A stretch of DNA of 64,000 nucleotides, taken from the NCBI RefSeq assembly GCF_030227115.1, contig NZ_JASSUA010000002.1, positions 248,001-312,000 of the forward strand. The letters run 5' to 3'. The DNA is from Marinobacter sp. SS13-12. GTDB lineage: Bacteria; Pseudomonadota; Gammaproteobacteria; Pseudomonadales; Oleiphilaceae. Under the pieces are notes generated by a model. The model ran no database searches, was not told the origin of the DNA, and saw only the letters and a list, made by a program, of their open reading frames with translations. Both the position numbers and the translations under genes were made by a program. Below are positions 27,327-35,944 of the stretch, in pieces; position 1 is the stretch's first letter; each line of letters begins with the position of its first letter.

Positions 27327-28391
27327 ATGACCCAGATTGACCAGGCTGTTGATATCCGCGAAGGCGAAGAGCTGGATGTCGCGGCTGTTGACCGCTTCAT
27401 GAAGCAGGCCATTCCGGACCTGGAAGGCCAACCGGAAATCAAGCAGTATCCCGGTGGCGCTTCCAACCTGACCTACCAGGTGGATTATGGCGACCGTTCC
27501 TACGTGTTACGCCGTCCGCCGTTCGGCAAGATTGCCAAGTCCGCCCATGACATGCTGCGGGAAGCGAAGGTGATGCGGGCGCTCAAGCCCGAATTTCCCT
27601 ACGTTCCCAATATCGTCGCGATCTGCGACGACCACGATGTGCTGGGTTGCGATTTCTACGTGATGGAGCGTCTGAAGGGCATCATCCTGCGCCAGGATTT
27701 CCCCAAGGACTTCGAGCTCAGCGAGGCAGATACCCGCAAGCTGTGCCTGAACGTGATCGACAAGCTGGTGGATCTGCATAATGTAGATGCGAAAGCCACC
27801 GGCCTGGACAAGCTGGGTAAGGGTGCCGGTTATGTACAACGCCAGATTGGCGGCTGGAGTGACCGTTTCCGCAAGGCGAAAACCGATGACGTGGGTGACT
27901 TTGAAACCGTCATGGGCTGGCTGAACGACAAGATGCCGGACGACATTGCCCAGGTGGTCATCCACAACGACTATCGCTTTGACAACGTGGTGCTGAACCC
28001 GGACAACCCGTTCGAGGTTATCGGTGTGCTGGATTGGGAAATGGCCACCATCGGAGACCCGCTGATGGACCTGGGTAACAGCCTGGCCTACTGGATCGAG
28101 GCAGACGATGAAGGCCCGTTCCAGATGCTGCGCCGGCAACCCACCCATCGCCCGGGCATGCTGACCCGCAAGGAAGTGGTCGCTTACTACGCCGAAAAGT
28201 CCGGCCTGAAAATCGACAACTTCGACTTCTATGAAATCTACGGCCTGTTCCGGCTGGCAGTGATTGTCCAGCAGATCTATTACCGCTTTTACCATGGCCA
28301 GACCAAAGACAAGCGCTTCGCTGCCTTTGGTCATGCCGCCAATTACCTGGAGAAGCGCTGCCAACGACTGATCGAGGCGAGTGACCTGTAA
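27327..28391 (+). CDS. APH-fold phosphotransferase family protein (LvaA/ACAD10-11 kinase-like)
   Basis: The 354-residue protein has the aminoglycoside-phosphotransferase (protein-kinase-like) fold: PGGASNLTYQV and YVLRRPPFG (nucleotide loop and Lys region, about 40-65), the catalytic loop VVIHNDYRFDNVVLNP (HND, about 210-225) and the metal-binding Asp in VIGVLDWEMATIGDPLMDLG (about 235-254). The HNDYRFDN-x-DWE pattern is that of LvaA and of the kinase half of ACAD10/11, which phosphorylate 4-hydroxyacyl-CoA. ATG 27327 has AAAGGAG; in-frame codons upstream run through repeat B and are ignored. Its TAA overlaps the next ATG. Confidence 0.88.
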   Translation: MTQIDQAVDIREGEELDVAAVDRFMKQAIPDLEGQPEIKQYPGGASNLTYQVDYGDRSYVLRRPPFGKIAKSAHDMLREAKVMRALKPEFPYVPNIVAICDDHDVLGCDFYVMERLKGIILRQDFPKDFELSEADTRKLCLNVIDKLVDLHNVDAKATGLDKLGKGAGYVQRQIGGWSDRFRKAKTDDVGDFETVMGWLNDKMPDDIAQVVIHNDYRFDNVVLNPDNPFEVIGVLDWEMATIGDPLMDLGNSLAYWIEADDEGPFQMLRRQPTHRPGMLTRKEVVAYYAEKSGLKIDNFDFYEIYGLFRLAVIVQQIYYRFYHGQTKDKRFAAFGHAANYLEKRCQRLIEASDL

Positions 28392-29080
28392 TGGCAACGA
28401 TCTATCTGATTCGCCACGGGCAGGCCAGTTTCGGCAAGGAAAACTACGACCAGCTGTCGCCCCGGGGGTGGGAGCAGGGCCGTGTTCTTGGCCGTTGGTT
28501 CGCCGGGAAGGTAACGCCCAGTGCGGTGTTTGGTGGCAACATGGAGCGCCACCGGGAAACCGTGGAAGCCCTTGCCAGTGGCTACGGCGACACTCTTCCC
28601 GACATGCAGGCGGTTGAAGGTTTCAATGAGTTTGACCATACCCAGGTGGTTGAGCGCCTGCGTCCCGAATGGCAAGACCGTGAGCGTATGGCGCGGGACC
28701 TGGCCGCGTTTCCCAAACCCGCGAGAGCGTTCCAGCAGGTCTTCGAGGAAGCCATGGTTCGCTGGGTCAGTGGCGAGCACGATAACGAGTACGCCGAAAC
28801 CTGGGGCGATTTCCGCGAGCGGGTGATCACATCCCTGGAGCAGCTGATTGAATACGCAGACGGTGGTGACACCCTGGTGTCCACCTCAGGCGGTCCCATT
28901 GCTGTTATGGCTCAACACCTGCTGCAACTGAGCGATCGCAAGGCACTGGAAATGAATTCCGTCATTGCCAACACCAGTGTCACCCGGATCCTGCACTCCG
29001 GGGCCCGTCGCAGCCTCGCGGTGTTCAATAATTACAGTCATCTGGAAGCGGAAGACGCCACCCTGGTGACTTTCCGATAA
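28391..29080 (+). CDS. histidine phosphatase family protein
   Basis: Phosphoglycerate-mutase-like phosphatase of 229 residues with the catalytic LIRHGQASFG motif at residues 6-15, the second Arg in MERHRETVEAL (about 55) and the second catalytic His region VSTSGGPIAVM near residue 170, where the usual HGG reads SGG. The missing His in that last motif is worth noting, but the alignment is by eye. It overlaps the kinase gene by one base and is followed in 16 bases by an SDR. A phosphatase paired with an acyl-CoA kinase could act as a counter-enzyme; that is inference. Confidence 0.87.
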   Translation: MATIYLIRHGQASFGKENYDQLSPRGWEQGRVLGRWFAGKVTPSAVFGGNMERHRETVEALASGYGDTLPDMQAVEGFNEFDHTQVVERLRPEWQDRERMARDLAAFPKPARAFQQVFEEAMVRWVSGEHDNEYAETWGDFRERVITSLEQLIEYADGGDTLVSTSGGPIAVMAQHLLQLSDRKALEMNSVIANTSVTRILHSGARRSLAVFNNYSHLEAEDATLVTFR

Positions 29081-29096
29081 CGAATTGAGGTGAAGA

Positions 29097-29867
29097 ATGA
29101 GCAAGCAAGACCTGTTTGACCTGAGCGGCAAAGTGGCCCTGATTACCGGTGCCAGCCGTGGTATTGGCGAGAGCATCGCCCGCACCCTGGCCAACTATGG
29201 CGCCCACGTGATCGTCAGCAGCCGCAAGATTGATGGCTGCGAGGCCGTGGCCGGTAGCATCCGCGAGGGCGGTGGCAGTGCCGAGGCCCATGCCTGTCAC
29301 ATCGGTGAAATGGACCAGATTGAAGACATCTGGCAGCACATTGAATCAAAGCACGGCAAGCTGGATATCCTGGTGAACAACGCCGCTGCCAACCCCTATT
29401 TCGGCCCCATTGAAGACACCGATCTGGGCGCCTACCACAAGACCGTGGACGTGAACATTCGCGGGTATTTCTTCATGTGTGCCCGAGGTGCCCAGATTAT
29501 GAAGAAGAATGGCGGTGGATCCATAATTAACGTGGCGTCTGTGAACGGCGTTAATCCTGGCCACTTCCAGGGCATTTACTCGGTCACCAAGGCGGCGGTT
29601 ATCTCCATGACCAAATCGTTCGCCATGGAACTGGGCCAGCAGAATGTGCGGGTGAACGCCCTGTTGCCGGGGCTGACTGACACCAAATTCGCCAGTGCGC
29701 TGACCAGCAACGAAGCCATCAAGAAACAGGCCATGGCCCACATCCCGATGAAGCGGGTTGCGGATCCGGACGAAATGGCAGGTACGGTTCTATATCTGGC
29801 CTCCGGTGCCTCCAGCTATACCACAGGCACCTGCATTAATGTGGACGGCGGCTATCTGACAATCTGA
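29097..29867 (+). CDS. SDR family oxidoreductase
   Basis: Classical short-chain dehydrogenase of 256 residues: TGASRGIGESIA (about 19-30), SSRK after the second strand (NADP-type), NNAAANPYF, catalytic Ser in VASVNG, YSVTK (about 160-164) and the C-terminal ASSYTTGTCINVDGGY. It belongs to the FabG/DHRS4-like group. It is the last gene of the acyl-CoA dehydrogenase run and converges on the DUF6279 lipoprotein with a two-base gap. The exact substrate is unknown; a 3- or 4-hydroxy/keto acyl-CoA is plausible from context. Confidence 0.9.
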   Translation: MSKQDLFDLSGKVALITGASRGIGESIARTLANYGAHVIVSSRKIDGCEAVAGSIREGGGSAEAHACHIGEMDQIEDIWQHIESKHGKLDILVNNAAANPYFGPIEDTDLGAYHKTVDVNIRGYFFMCARGAQIMKKNGGGSIINVASVNGVNPGHFQGIYSVTKAAVISMTKSFAMELGQQNVRVNALLPGLTDTKFASALTSNEAIKKQAMAHIPMKRVADPDEMAGTVLYLASGASSYTTGTCINVDGGYLTI

Positions 29868-29869
29868 CC

Positions 29870-30739
29870 TCAGCTGCTTGTGTTTTCGGTATCCTCGCCG
29901 ACACAGGCGAGGGTATCGAAGTCTCCCCTCAGTTCTGAAGCCCGCCCTAACAGATGATCAAGGTGGCGCTGGTCCGCCTGTTGTAAAAGGTCTGTCATCA
30001 GCTCTGCTATGGCAGTCCGGCTGTCGGCCATCATCTGCTGATAACGTTCCCCACGGACTTCTTCGTTATTGTCGATCAGGTAACCGATACGGTCGCTAAA
30101 ACGGTCGCTGTCCCTCTCTTCCAGGGCCTCCAGCAACGCCTCCTGCCAGTTGCGCCGGCCTTCCAGCCAGATTTCCGTCTGTTTACCCCGGGCTTCTGAC
30201 CATCTGATGACGGTTGCCAGCTGACTGTCATTCAGTGGGCCCAGCCAGCGCTCGACCCGCTCCGTGGTGCGCTCAGCCCGGGCTGCCCGGGTCTGTTCCG
30301 GGTTATCCGCCAGAAGTTCGTCTTCCAGTTCCTGCTGGCTTTCCTTCATGTTCTCAGCCAGCTGGCGGACCTGCTCATCGGTCAGACTCGCCAGAAGCCG
30401 TGCAGCGGCAGGTTTGGCCCGATCCATCAGTGGCGGGAAGAAAGCAAACAGTTTCTCCTGATGCCAGGCCACCGTCGACTCATCAAGGTCGCCGGAACGT
30501 ACGTCGCTTTTGAGCCGGGTAAGCCATTGGGAATATTGCGGCAGTTCGGTGCTGCAATGCCACTGGCGAAGGTTCTGTATGTCCCGTTCCAGCCGGGATT
30601 CCTGCTCCGATGTCATGGGGATGTAGTCATCCACCCACCAGACGATGCCCCAGTCCGCGTAGCGGTATGCCAGCTTGGTGGAGCTGCACCCTGCCAGTAA
30701 TAGCAGGCTGAATAATGTAATGAATAGATAACGGCCCAT
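29870..30739 (-). CDS. DUF6279 family lipoprotein
   Basis: Lipoprotein of 289 residues with a signal peptide and lipobox LLAGC (Cys about residue 18). The mature part is strongly helical and charged, starting TKLAYRYADWGIVWWVDDYIPM, the family signature, followed by long Glu/Gln/Arg-rich helices. Function unknown; location in the outer or inner membrane is inferred from the lipobox. It stands alone, divergent from the DUF4397 lipoprotein gene across 212 bases. Confidence 0.85.
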   Translation of the reverse strand: MGRYLFITLFSLLLLAGCSSTKLAYRYADWGIVWWVDDYIPMTSEQESRLERDIQNLRQWHCSTELPQYSQWLTRLKSDVRSGDLDESTVAWHQEKLFAFFPPLMDRAKPAAARLLASLTDEQVRQLAENMKESQQELEDELLADNPEQTRAARAERTTERVERWLGPLNDSQLATVIRWSEARGKQTEIWLEGRRNWQEALLEALEERDSDRFSDRIGYLIDNNEEVRGERYQQMMADSRTAIAELMTDLLQQADQRHLDHLLGRASELRGDFDTLACVGEDTENTSS

Positions 30740-30951
30740 GATTTCCTGCCCTGGTATGTACTCTGAACCATACGATGGTTGATGGCTTTCAGATGGAGTT
30801 CATGAGCAATCACGTGAATTGTCAAATTTTGTGAATCCGATTTCGGCGCACACCCGTAAGTTGCAATTACGTACAGGTCAGGGACTGAATCTGTGCAGGT
30901 TCGAACCACTTTGTCACCGGTAATCTTCCTCTGCATCTAAGGAGCAGAACA

Positions 30952-32352
30952 ATGACAAGCAAGTATGCATTACCAATAGTGGTCGCGGGCTCAATTGTGC
31001 TTGCGGGATGTTTTGACGGTTCCAGCAGTTCCTCCGATCCTGCGCCAGTAACAACGCAGGTTCGTGTGATTCACGGTGTATCGGACGCCCCGGCAGTAAA
31101 CGTGGGTATCGACGGCGACATCGCCATTGCGGGAGCGGATTTCAAACAGGCGGCGATCCTTGATCCGGCTGTCGGGAGCTACTCGGTCACAGTGGACGGA
31201 CTTCTTCCGGGAGGTGCTACAACCACAGTTATTGGACCGGCTGATCTGACGTTTGAAGAGGGTATCCGTTATGACGTGATTGCGTCCGGCAGTGTTGGCG
31301 CGGGTACGGTCGCACCGATTGTCCTTGCAGACGATGGAGAGCGAACCGATCCTGATTCCGTTCGGCTGCGTGTGGTTCACCTGTCGCCCGATGCCGATCA
31401 GGCAGCAAGTGGTCCGGTTGATGTGTACCTGACCCTGGCCGCTGACGGGAATGCGCTGCCTGCTGAACCCAGCTTTACCTTCTCGTTCGGAGAAGATGTC
31501 GGGCCGCTGGAGGTGGGCGCTGACACGTACCGTGTCCGTGTGACGCCTGAAAACAGCGACACCGTTGTCTACGATAGCGGTGAGGTACCGCTGCCCTCCG
31601 GCGCGGATTTGCTGATTGGTGCGGTAGATAACACCGGAGCCAACCGCACGCATATGGACGCCAGCCCGGTGAGCCTGATCGTTGCAAACGGAGCTGACGT
31701 CACGGAACTGTTTGATGTGGAACAACAGGCTGGGGTGAGGGCTGTTCATAACTCGGCCGACGCACCAAATGTGGATGTCCTGGTAGACAACAGCGTTGCC
31801 TTCGCCAATCTTGCGTTTCCGGACGTTGTGCCAGGAGCATCACTGGATGCTTATGCGAAAGTACCGGCTGGCACTCGTAACGTCAAAGTCACGCCCGCCG
31901 GCAATAACTCCGACGTGCGGATAGAAGCAGATCTCGATCTGGTTAATGCACAGGGATACACAGTTGTAGCATTGAACTTGCTGGCGGACATTGAGGCTCT
32001 GGTGCTGGAAGACTCGGTTCGCAGCATCGCCACCCAGGCAACTGTCAGGGTGGTTCACGGTTCAACGCTCGCCGGACCGGTCAATGTGTATCTGTTACCC
32101 GAAGGTGAAACGAATGTGAACGTTGCGCAGCCGGTACTGACGGATGTGCCATTCAAGGCCAACTCAGGGTATCTGGCAGTTACGCCGGGCATTTATAACC
32201 TGGTGGTGACAGATGACAGTGGTAATGCGGCTATTGGCCCTGCGGAAGTAAATCTTCAGGTCGGCGGCATTTATACCGCTATTGCCCGTGATACACAGGC
32301 TCTCGATGGCGCTGATCTGATCTTGCTGGATGATTTTGTACTGGGGAACTGA
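30952..32352 (+). CDS. DUF4397 domain-containing lipoprotein
   Basis: Exported lipoprotein of 466 residues. The signal peptide ends in VLAGC (Cys about 20), followed by a Ser-rich linker and at least three repeats of a beta-rich DUF4397 module, each recognised by VRVIHGVSDAP / VRAVHNSADAPNVDV / VRVVHGSTLAGPVNVYL (near residues 37, 262 and 365) and by a VTPxG-type turn. Such domains are found in surface or adhesive proteins. Its function is unknown. The ATG follows AAGGAG at suitable distance and a strong terminator lies 57 bases after the stop. Confidence 0.85.
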   Translation: MTSKYALPIVVAGSIVLAGCFDGSSSSSDPAPVTTQVRVIHGVSDAPAVNVGIDGDIAIAGADFKQAAILDPAVGSYSVTVDGLLPGGATTTVIGPADLTFEEGIRYDVIASGSVGAGTVAPIVLADDGERTDPDSVRLRVVHLSPDADQAASGPVDVYLTLAADGNALPAEPSFTFSFGEDVGPLEVGADTYRVRVTPENSDTVVYDSGEVPLPSGADLLIGAVDNTGANRTHMDASPVSLIVANGADVTELFDVEQQAGVRAVHNSADAPNVDVLVDNSVAFANLAFPDVVPGASLDAYAKVPAGTRNVKVTPAGNNSDVRIEADLDLVNAQGYTVVALNLLADIEALVLEDSVRSIATQATVRVVHGSTLAGPVNVYLLPEGETNVNVAQPVLTDVPFKANSGYLAVTPGIYNLVVTDDSGNAAIGPAEVNLQVGGIYTAIARDTQALDGADLILLDDFVLGN

Positions 32353-32409
32353 TCCAGTCCGGAACCTGAATACGTAGGCACTGTTGTACATTCAAAGCGT
32401 TGATAATGC

Positions 32410-32439
32410 AGCCCCGGAAATTCCCGGGGCTTTTTTTTT
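32410..32439 (+). terminator. rho-independent terminator
   Basis: An AGCCCCGG / CCGGGGCT stem with a six-base loop (32410-32431) runs directly into nine T residues. It ends the DUF4397 transcript before the convergent OmpA-family gene. Confidence 0.93.
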
Positions 32440-32462
32440 GGTTTACAGTGTCATGTTGGCAA

Positions 32463-33272
32463 TTACCGGGTTTCGATATTGCCTTCCTCGTCGGAGATAA
32501 CAATCTCCACCCGGCGGTTTTGCTGCCGCCCGCCAGAAGTATCATTACTCGCTACCGGGAATTCTTCGCCAAACCCCTTGGTTTCTACCCGATCACGACT
32601 GATACCCATGCTGACCAGGGCATCACGGACTGATTCCGCCCGGCGTTCAGACAGTTCCTGGTTGTACGACGCTTCGCCGGTACTGTCGGTATAGCCTTCT
32701 ACACGTACCCGGCGATCCTCGTATTCCCGCATGAACTCAGCCAGTCGGTTAACGGTTGCTTCACCGGAGGACTTCAGTTCGGCCCGGTTGAGGTCGAACA
32801 GTACATCACCAAGAGTCAGCACCATCCCACGATCTGTTTGCTCGGCCTGCATGGCTTCCATTTGCAGGCGAAGCTCTTCCGCTTCCCGTCTGGCTTCCGC
32901 TGCTTTATTGGAGCTCATCTGTAGCTCCAGCTTCCTGCGCCGTTCCTCCGCGGAATTGATCTGTTGCTGCAATTCTGCGCGCCTTCCCTGTTCGGCGGCA
33001 ATTTGTGCGTGCCGATTGGCAAGGTAGGCTGCATGCTCAATCTCGACAATGTCCGCGTCATCTTCCAGCAGCGATTCCGCACGGGACAGCTGGTCCCTGG
33101 CCTCCCTTAACTGACGATCGCCGCTGCGGGCCACGTTCGGGTCGTTCCTGATTTCCTCATAGGCAGCCCTTGCCTCCTCGATTTTCTGGTTGTCCTGGGG
33201 CGTACTGGCACAGCCGGCCACCAAGACAGAAAAGCTCACTGCCATGCCCAAAGTCATGTTGCGCTTGTTCAT
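32463..33272 (-). CDS. OmpA family lipoprotein with DUF4398 N-terminus
   Basis: Lipoprotein of 269 residues: lipobox LVAGC (about residue 21), a DUF4398-type helical region (ARAAYEEIRNDPNVARSGDRQLREARDQLSRAE), a coiled coil (about 95-150) and a C-terminal OmpA domain with LGDVLFDLNRAELK and the peptidoglycan-binding helix LSERRAESVRDALVSMGI (about 210-225). It probably links the outer membrane to peptidoglycan. It lies 26 bases downstream of a DUF4398 lipoprotein gene that resembles its own N-terminal part, suggesting duplication. Confidence 0.92.
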   Translation of the reverse strand: MNKRNMTLGMAVSFSVLVAGCASTPQDNQKIEEARAAYEEIRNDPNVARSGDRQLREARDQLSRAESLLEDDADIVEIEHAAYLANRHAQIAAEQGRRAELQQQINSAEERRRKLELQMSSNKAAEARREAEELRLQMEAMQAEQTDRGMVLTLGDVLFDLNRAELKSSGEATVNRLAEFMREYEDRRVRVEGYTDSTGEASYNQELSERRAESVRDALVSMGISRDRVETKGFGEEFPVASNDTSGGRQQNRRVEIVISDEEGNIETR

Positions 33273-33298
33273 AACAATCTCCTGTTTCCGCTGAGGCC

Positions 33299-33673
33299 TT
33301 ACTGGCGTTCTTCGATTCGTTGGCGAAGAGATTCGATATTCGTATTGATCTCTTCAACCGCCTGCTGTGCCTTCGCGGTGTCTGAGCGGGCCCCGGCCAG
33401 TTGTGCATCGACGGAAGCTTTCTCCAGAAGGCGGGTTGCCTCCCTATATTTTTCCGCTTCGATCAGTTCTTCCGCGTCGGCCACCCTGTTCTGCGCTTGG
33501 TTCAACAGCACTGGCTCGAAGTCTCTGGCATCTGATGAAACTGCCTGCTGGATGGCTGACTCGGCAGATTGCAATTGCCCATCCGGCCGCTCCACAGAAC
33601 TGGCACAGCCACCCACAAGGACAGCAATGCCAATAATGCCGGCAGCGCCTAACATCGAAGTATGCTTGTTCAT
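33299..33673 (-). CDS. DUF4398 domain-containing lipoprotein
   Basis: Small lipoprotein of 124 residues with lipobox LVGGC (about 23) and a helical DUF4398 region (LQSAESAIQQAVSSDARDFEPVLLNQAQNRVADAEELIE), ending in a Gln/Glu/Arg coiled coil. It is the first gene of a two-gene minus-strand operon with the OmpA-family lipoprotein. Envelope role inferred; no enzyme motif is present. Confidence 0.87.
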   Translation of the reverse strand: MNKHTSMLGAAGIIGIAVLVGGCASSVERPDGQLQSAESAIQQAVSSDARDFEPVLLNQAQNRVADAEELIEAEKYREATRLLEKASVDAQLAGARSDTAKAQQAVEEINTNIESLRQRIEERQ

Positions 33674-34097
33674 GCACTATCTCCTTCCAGTGAAGGACGA
33701 GGACTGTTTGTCTCGCCCGAACTCAAGGTAGACACCTCTGTAAACGGAACACCCTTTTCAGGGACCACGTTCTCCAGTCAGAGCGTCTTCTCCCGCTACG
33801 CTTAAGACTAGCAGCTGGTTCAGGACCCGGCATGACGGTATGGAAATAAACTCCGGCTGTTCATCTTTCTGGTCTTTTTTTTCAGCTCTTTCGGTCGCGG
33901 TTGTTGGCAGGGCCACAACCGCCACCCAAATGCCATTGATCTGGCCGTTTCGAAGCGTGAACGGGGTGGATGACATAATTGTAACCAGGGACCAAAATAC
34001 GATAGACCTGATGACAGATGTAGCGCCATGCCCGTGACATGGCGGGTGAAAACCGCAAGGGGGGAAGTGTCTGAGCCGAGCTGTTTACGCCGTAGGC
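33674..34097. other. intergenic region of 424 bases
   Basis: No convincing gene: short open frames exist on both strands but lack ribosome sites and family features. It contains the upstream region of the DUF4398 operon and the 3' flank of the carboxypeptidase gene. A CGCCATG-N9-CATGGCG hairpin is near 34022-34044 without a T run. Confidence 0.6.
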
Positions 34098-35663
34098 TTA
34101 GCGAATCTCGGTGCCACTGGACGGCGCCTGGGAAAGCGTGGTTCCGGTGGGCGGGCGGTGATGAAGGGAGTAGATAATCCGGTCCAGTACCGCCTGACCG
34201 TTCCAGGCCGGGTCATTGTTGACCATGCCGACAACCGCCCAGGTGGTGTTGGTATCGTCCCGCGTGAAGCCGGCAATAGAACGAACATTTTCCAGATAAC
34301 CGGTCTTGATGCGTCCTTTGCCGTCAAGGCCGGCGTTTCTGAGCCTCCTGGCCATGGTGCCGTCCATAGCAATCAGCGGCATGGAGGCCATCAGGTCAGC
34401 TGAGTAATCGCTGTTCCAGGCGTGTTGGAGGATCTGGGCGCCCTGGCGGGCAGTGATGCGGCCGTGACGGGTCAGGCCCGCACCATTATCAATAACCATT
34501 CCCGCGGTATTGACGCCTTTGTCCTGAAGCCACTGATAAATGACGCGGATGCCGGCAACCCGGTCGTCTTCATCGTCGTCCAGCCGGTACTCCGAGCCAA
34601 TGGTCAGCAACAACTGGCGGGCCATGACATTACTGCTCCACTTGTTGATGTCGCGCACCATGGTCACCAGGTCGGGCGAGGTGGTTTTCAGTAACAGTCG
34701 GGCATCTTCTGGTGTGCTGGCCAGCAGACTCTTGCCGCTGATCTCGATGCCCATATCCGTGAGCAGCGAGCGTATCAGCGAAGCAGTGTATTGCTCATGG
34801 GGCAGTACAGACAGATACGCGGTCGTGCGGCAGCCCTGGGGTAACTCACCCGTTACCCTGACGGTGACCCGGTGGTCATCATGGAAGATGGGCTCCCAGT
34901 CAAAGTTTCTACGGGCGGGGCAGGGCCCTTCAGCCGCTGCGGTTACCCGGTTGTCGATCACAACATCGTTGAGTGAGGGCGCGCTCCAGGCCTGGGTGCC
35001 GCGCTCGTCGGCCCGAACCTGGAAATGCACCAGGTTAAGGTTGGTGAGGTAGGGCGAGGGCTGAACCAGAAACGGCGCATGGGGGTTGTTGCCGTTGTCG
35101 TCGAAGACAGGCAATCCCTCTGCCAGCTTGAACACGTCACCATCCAGAACAAGATTGCCATTGATGGCGCTGATGCCCATGCCGCGAAGCTCACTCAGGG
35201 TGCTCCACAGGCGCTCGATGGTCAGCTTCGGGTCGCCGCCCAGATCGACATAGAAGTTGCCGTTGAGCGTGTCGCCCACAAGCTCACCATCGGTATAGAA
35301 GTTGGTGTCCCAGTGATAGGTCGGCCCCAGGGTTTCCAGCGCTGCATAGGTGGTGATCAGCTTGAGAATGGAACCGGGGCTCATCAGCGCGTCGGCGTTG
35401 ATATACTGCTCAATGCCGGGGCCGTTCAGGGGGATGGCCGCCATGCTCAGCGCGTGCTCGTCATTCAGGGACTGAAATGCGTAGTCCCGCACCTGGCTGC
35501 TCCAGGTTTTCTTGGTGCTGGCTGCCGGGTCAGAAGCGAATGCAGTGCCAATTGAGAGTATGGCTGCCAGGGTGGAAACGAGCAGGCGCGGCACAGCTCT
35601 ACCATGCTGGCAGCCCGTTCCGTTGTGTGTCTTGTAACAATGGCTTCGTGCCGTCAGCAACAT
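34098..35663 (-). CDS. dacB: D-alanyl-D-alanine carboxypeptidase/endopeptidase (PBP4-type, peptidase S13)
   Basis: Periplasmic penicillin-binding protein of family S13 that trims or cleaves peptidoglycan cross-links. An N-terminal export signal (PRLLVSTLAAILSIGTAFA) precedes the enzyme. The three active-site motifs are visible: SILK in MSPGSILKLIT (catalytic Ser about residue 97), SSNVMARQ (SxN, about 345) and KTG in RIKTGYLENVRSIAG (about 455). The 521-residue length from 35663 includes about 25 residues before the signal core, so a later start, such as a GTG near VPRLLV, is possible. Confidence 0.92.
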   Translation of the reverse strand: MLLTARSHCYKTHNGTGCQHGRAVPRLLVSTLAAILSIGTAFASDPAASTKKTWSSQVRDYAFQSLNDEHALSMAAIPLNGPGIEQYINADALMSPGSILKLITTYAALETLGPTYHWDTNFYTDGELVGDTLNGNFYVDLGGDPKLTIERLWSTLSELRGMGISAINGNLVLDGDVFKLAEGLPVFDDNGNNPHAPFLVQPSPYLTNLNLVHFQVRADERGTQAWSAPSLNDVVIDNRVTAAAEGPCPARRNFDWEPIFHDDHRVTVRVTGELPQGCRTTAYLSVLPHEQYTASLIRSLLTDMGIEISGKSLLASTPEDARLLLKTTSPDLVTMVRDINKWSSNVMARQLLLTIGSEYRLDDDEDDRVAGIRVIYQWLQDKGVNTAGMVIDNGAGLTRHGRITARQGAQILQHAWNSDYSADLMASMPLIAMDGTMARRLRNAGLDGKGRIKTGYLENVRSIAGFTRDDTNTTWAVVGMVNNDPAWNGQAVLDRIIYSLHHRPPTGTTLSQAPSSGTEIR

Positions 35664-35944
35664 GGTGCAACGCTCGTTGATTCTCGATTTACTTACAATA
35701 GCCCAAAATTCAGGCTCATACTATGTGGAAAGGCTATACATGACGTTAAAAAATGCCAGTAGTGTCGTTGTTTATACTACCTTTTTGTTAAGGGATGTAA
35801 GTGCTCTATTTAATCAACAGGTTAGCAACCGGACATCTTGCAGCGTTACGATAGTCAGCAAGAACAAAACCTGAACCAGTGCGGGTACGTAGTGCAATTA
35901 TGAGCGGTGCAATCATGAGCGCAACGGATACCGGAGGCTGAGAA

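Noticed and set aside
34022..34044. CGCCATG/CATGGCG hairpin as a terminator
   Set aside because: It has no T run on either strand and its distance from the carboxypeptidase stop is large.
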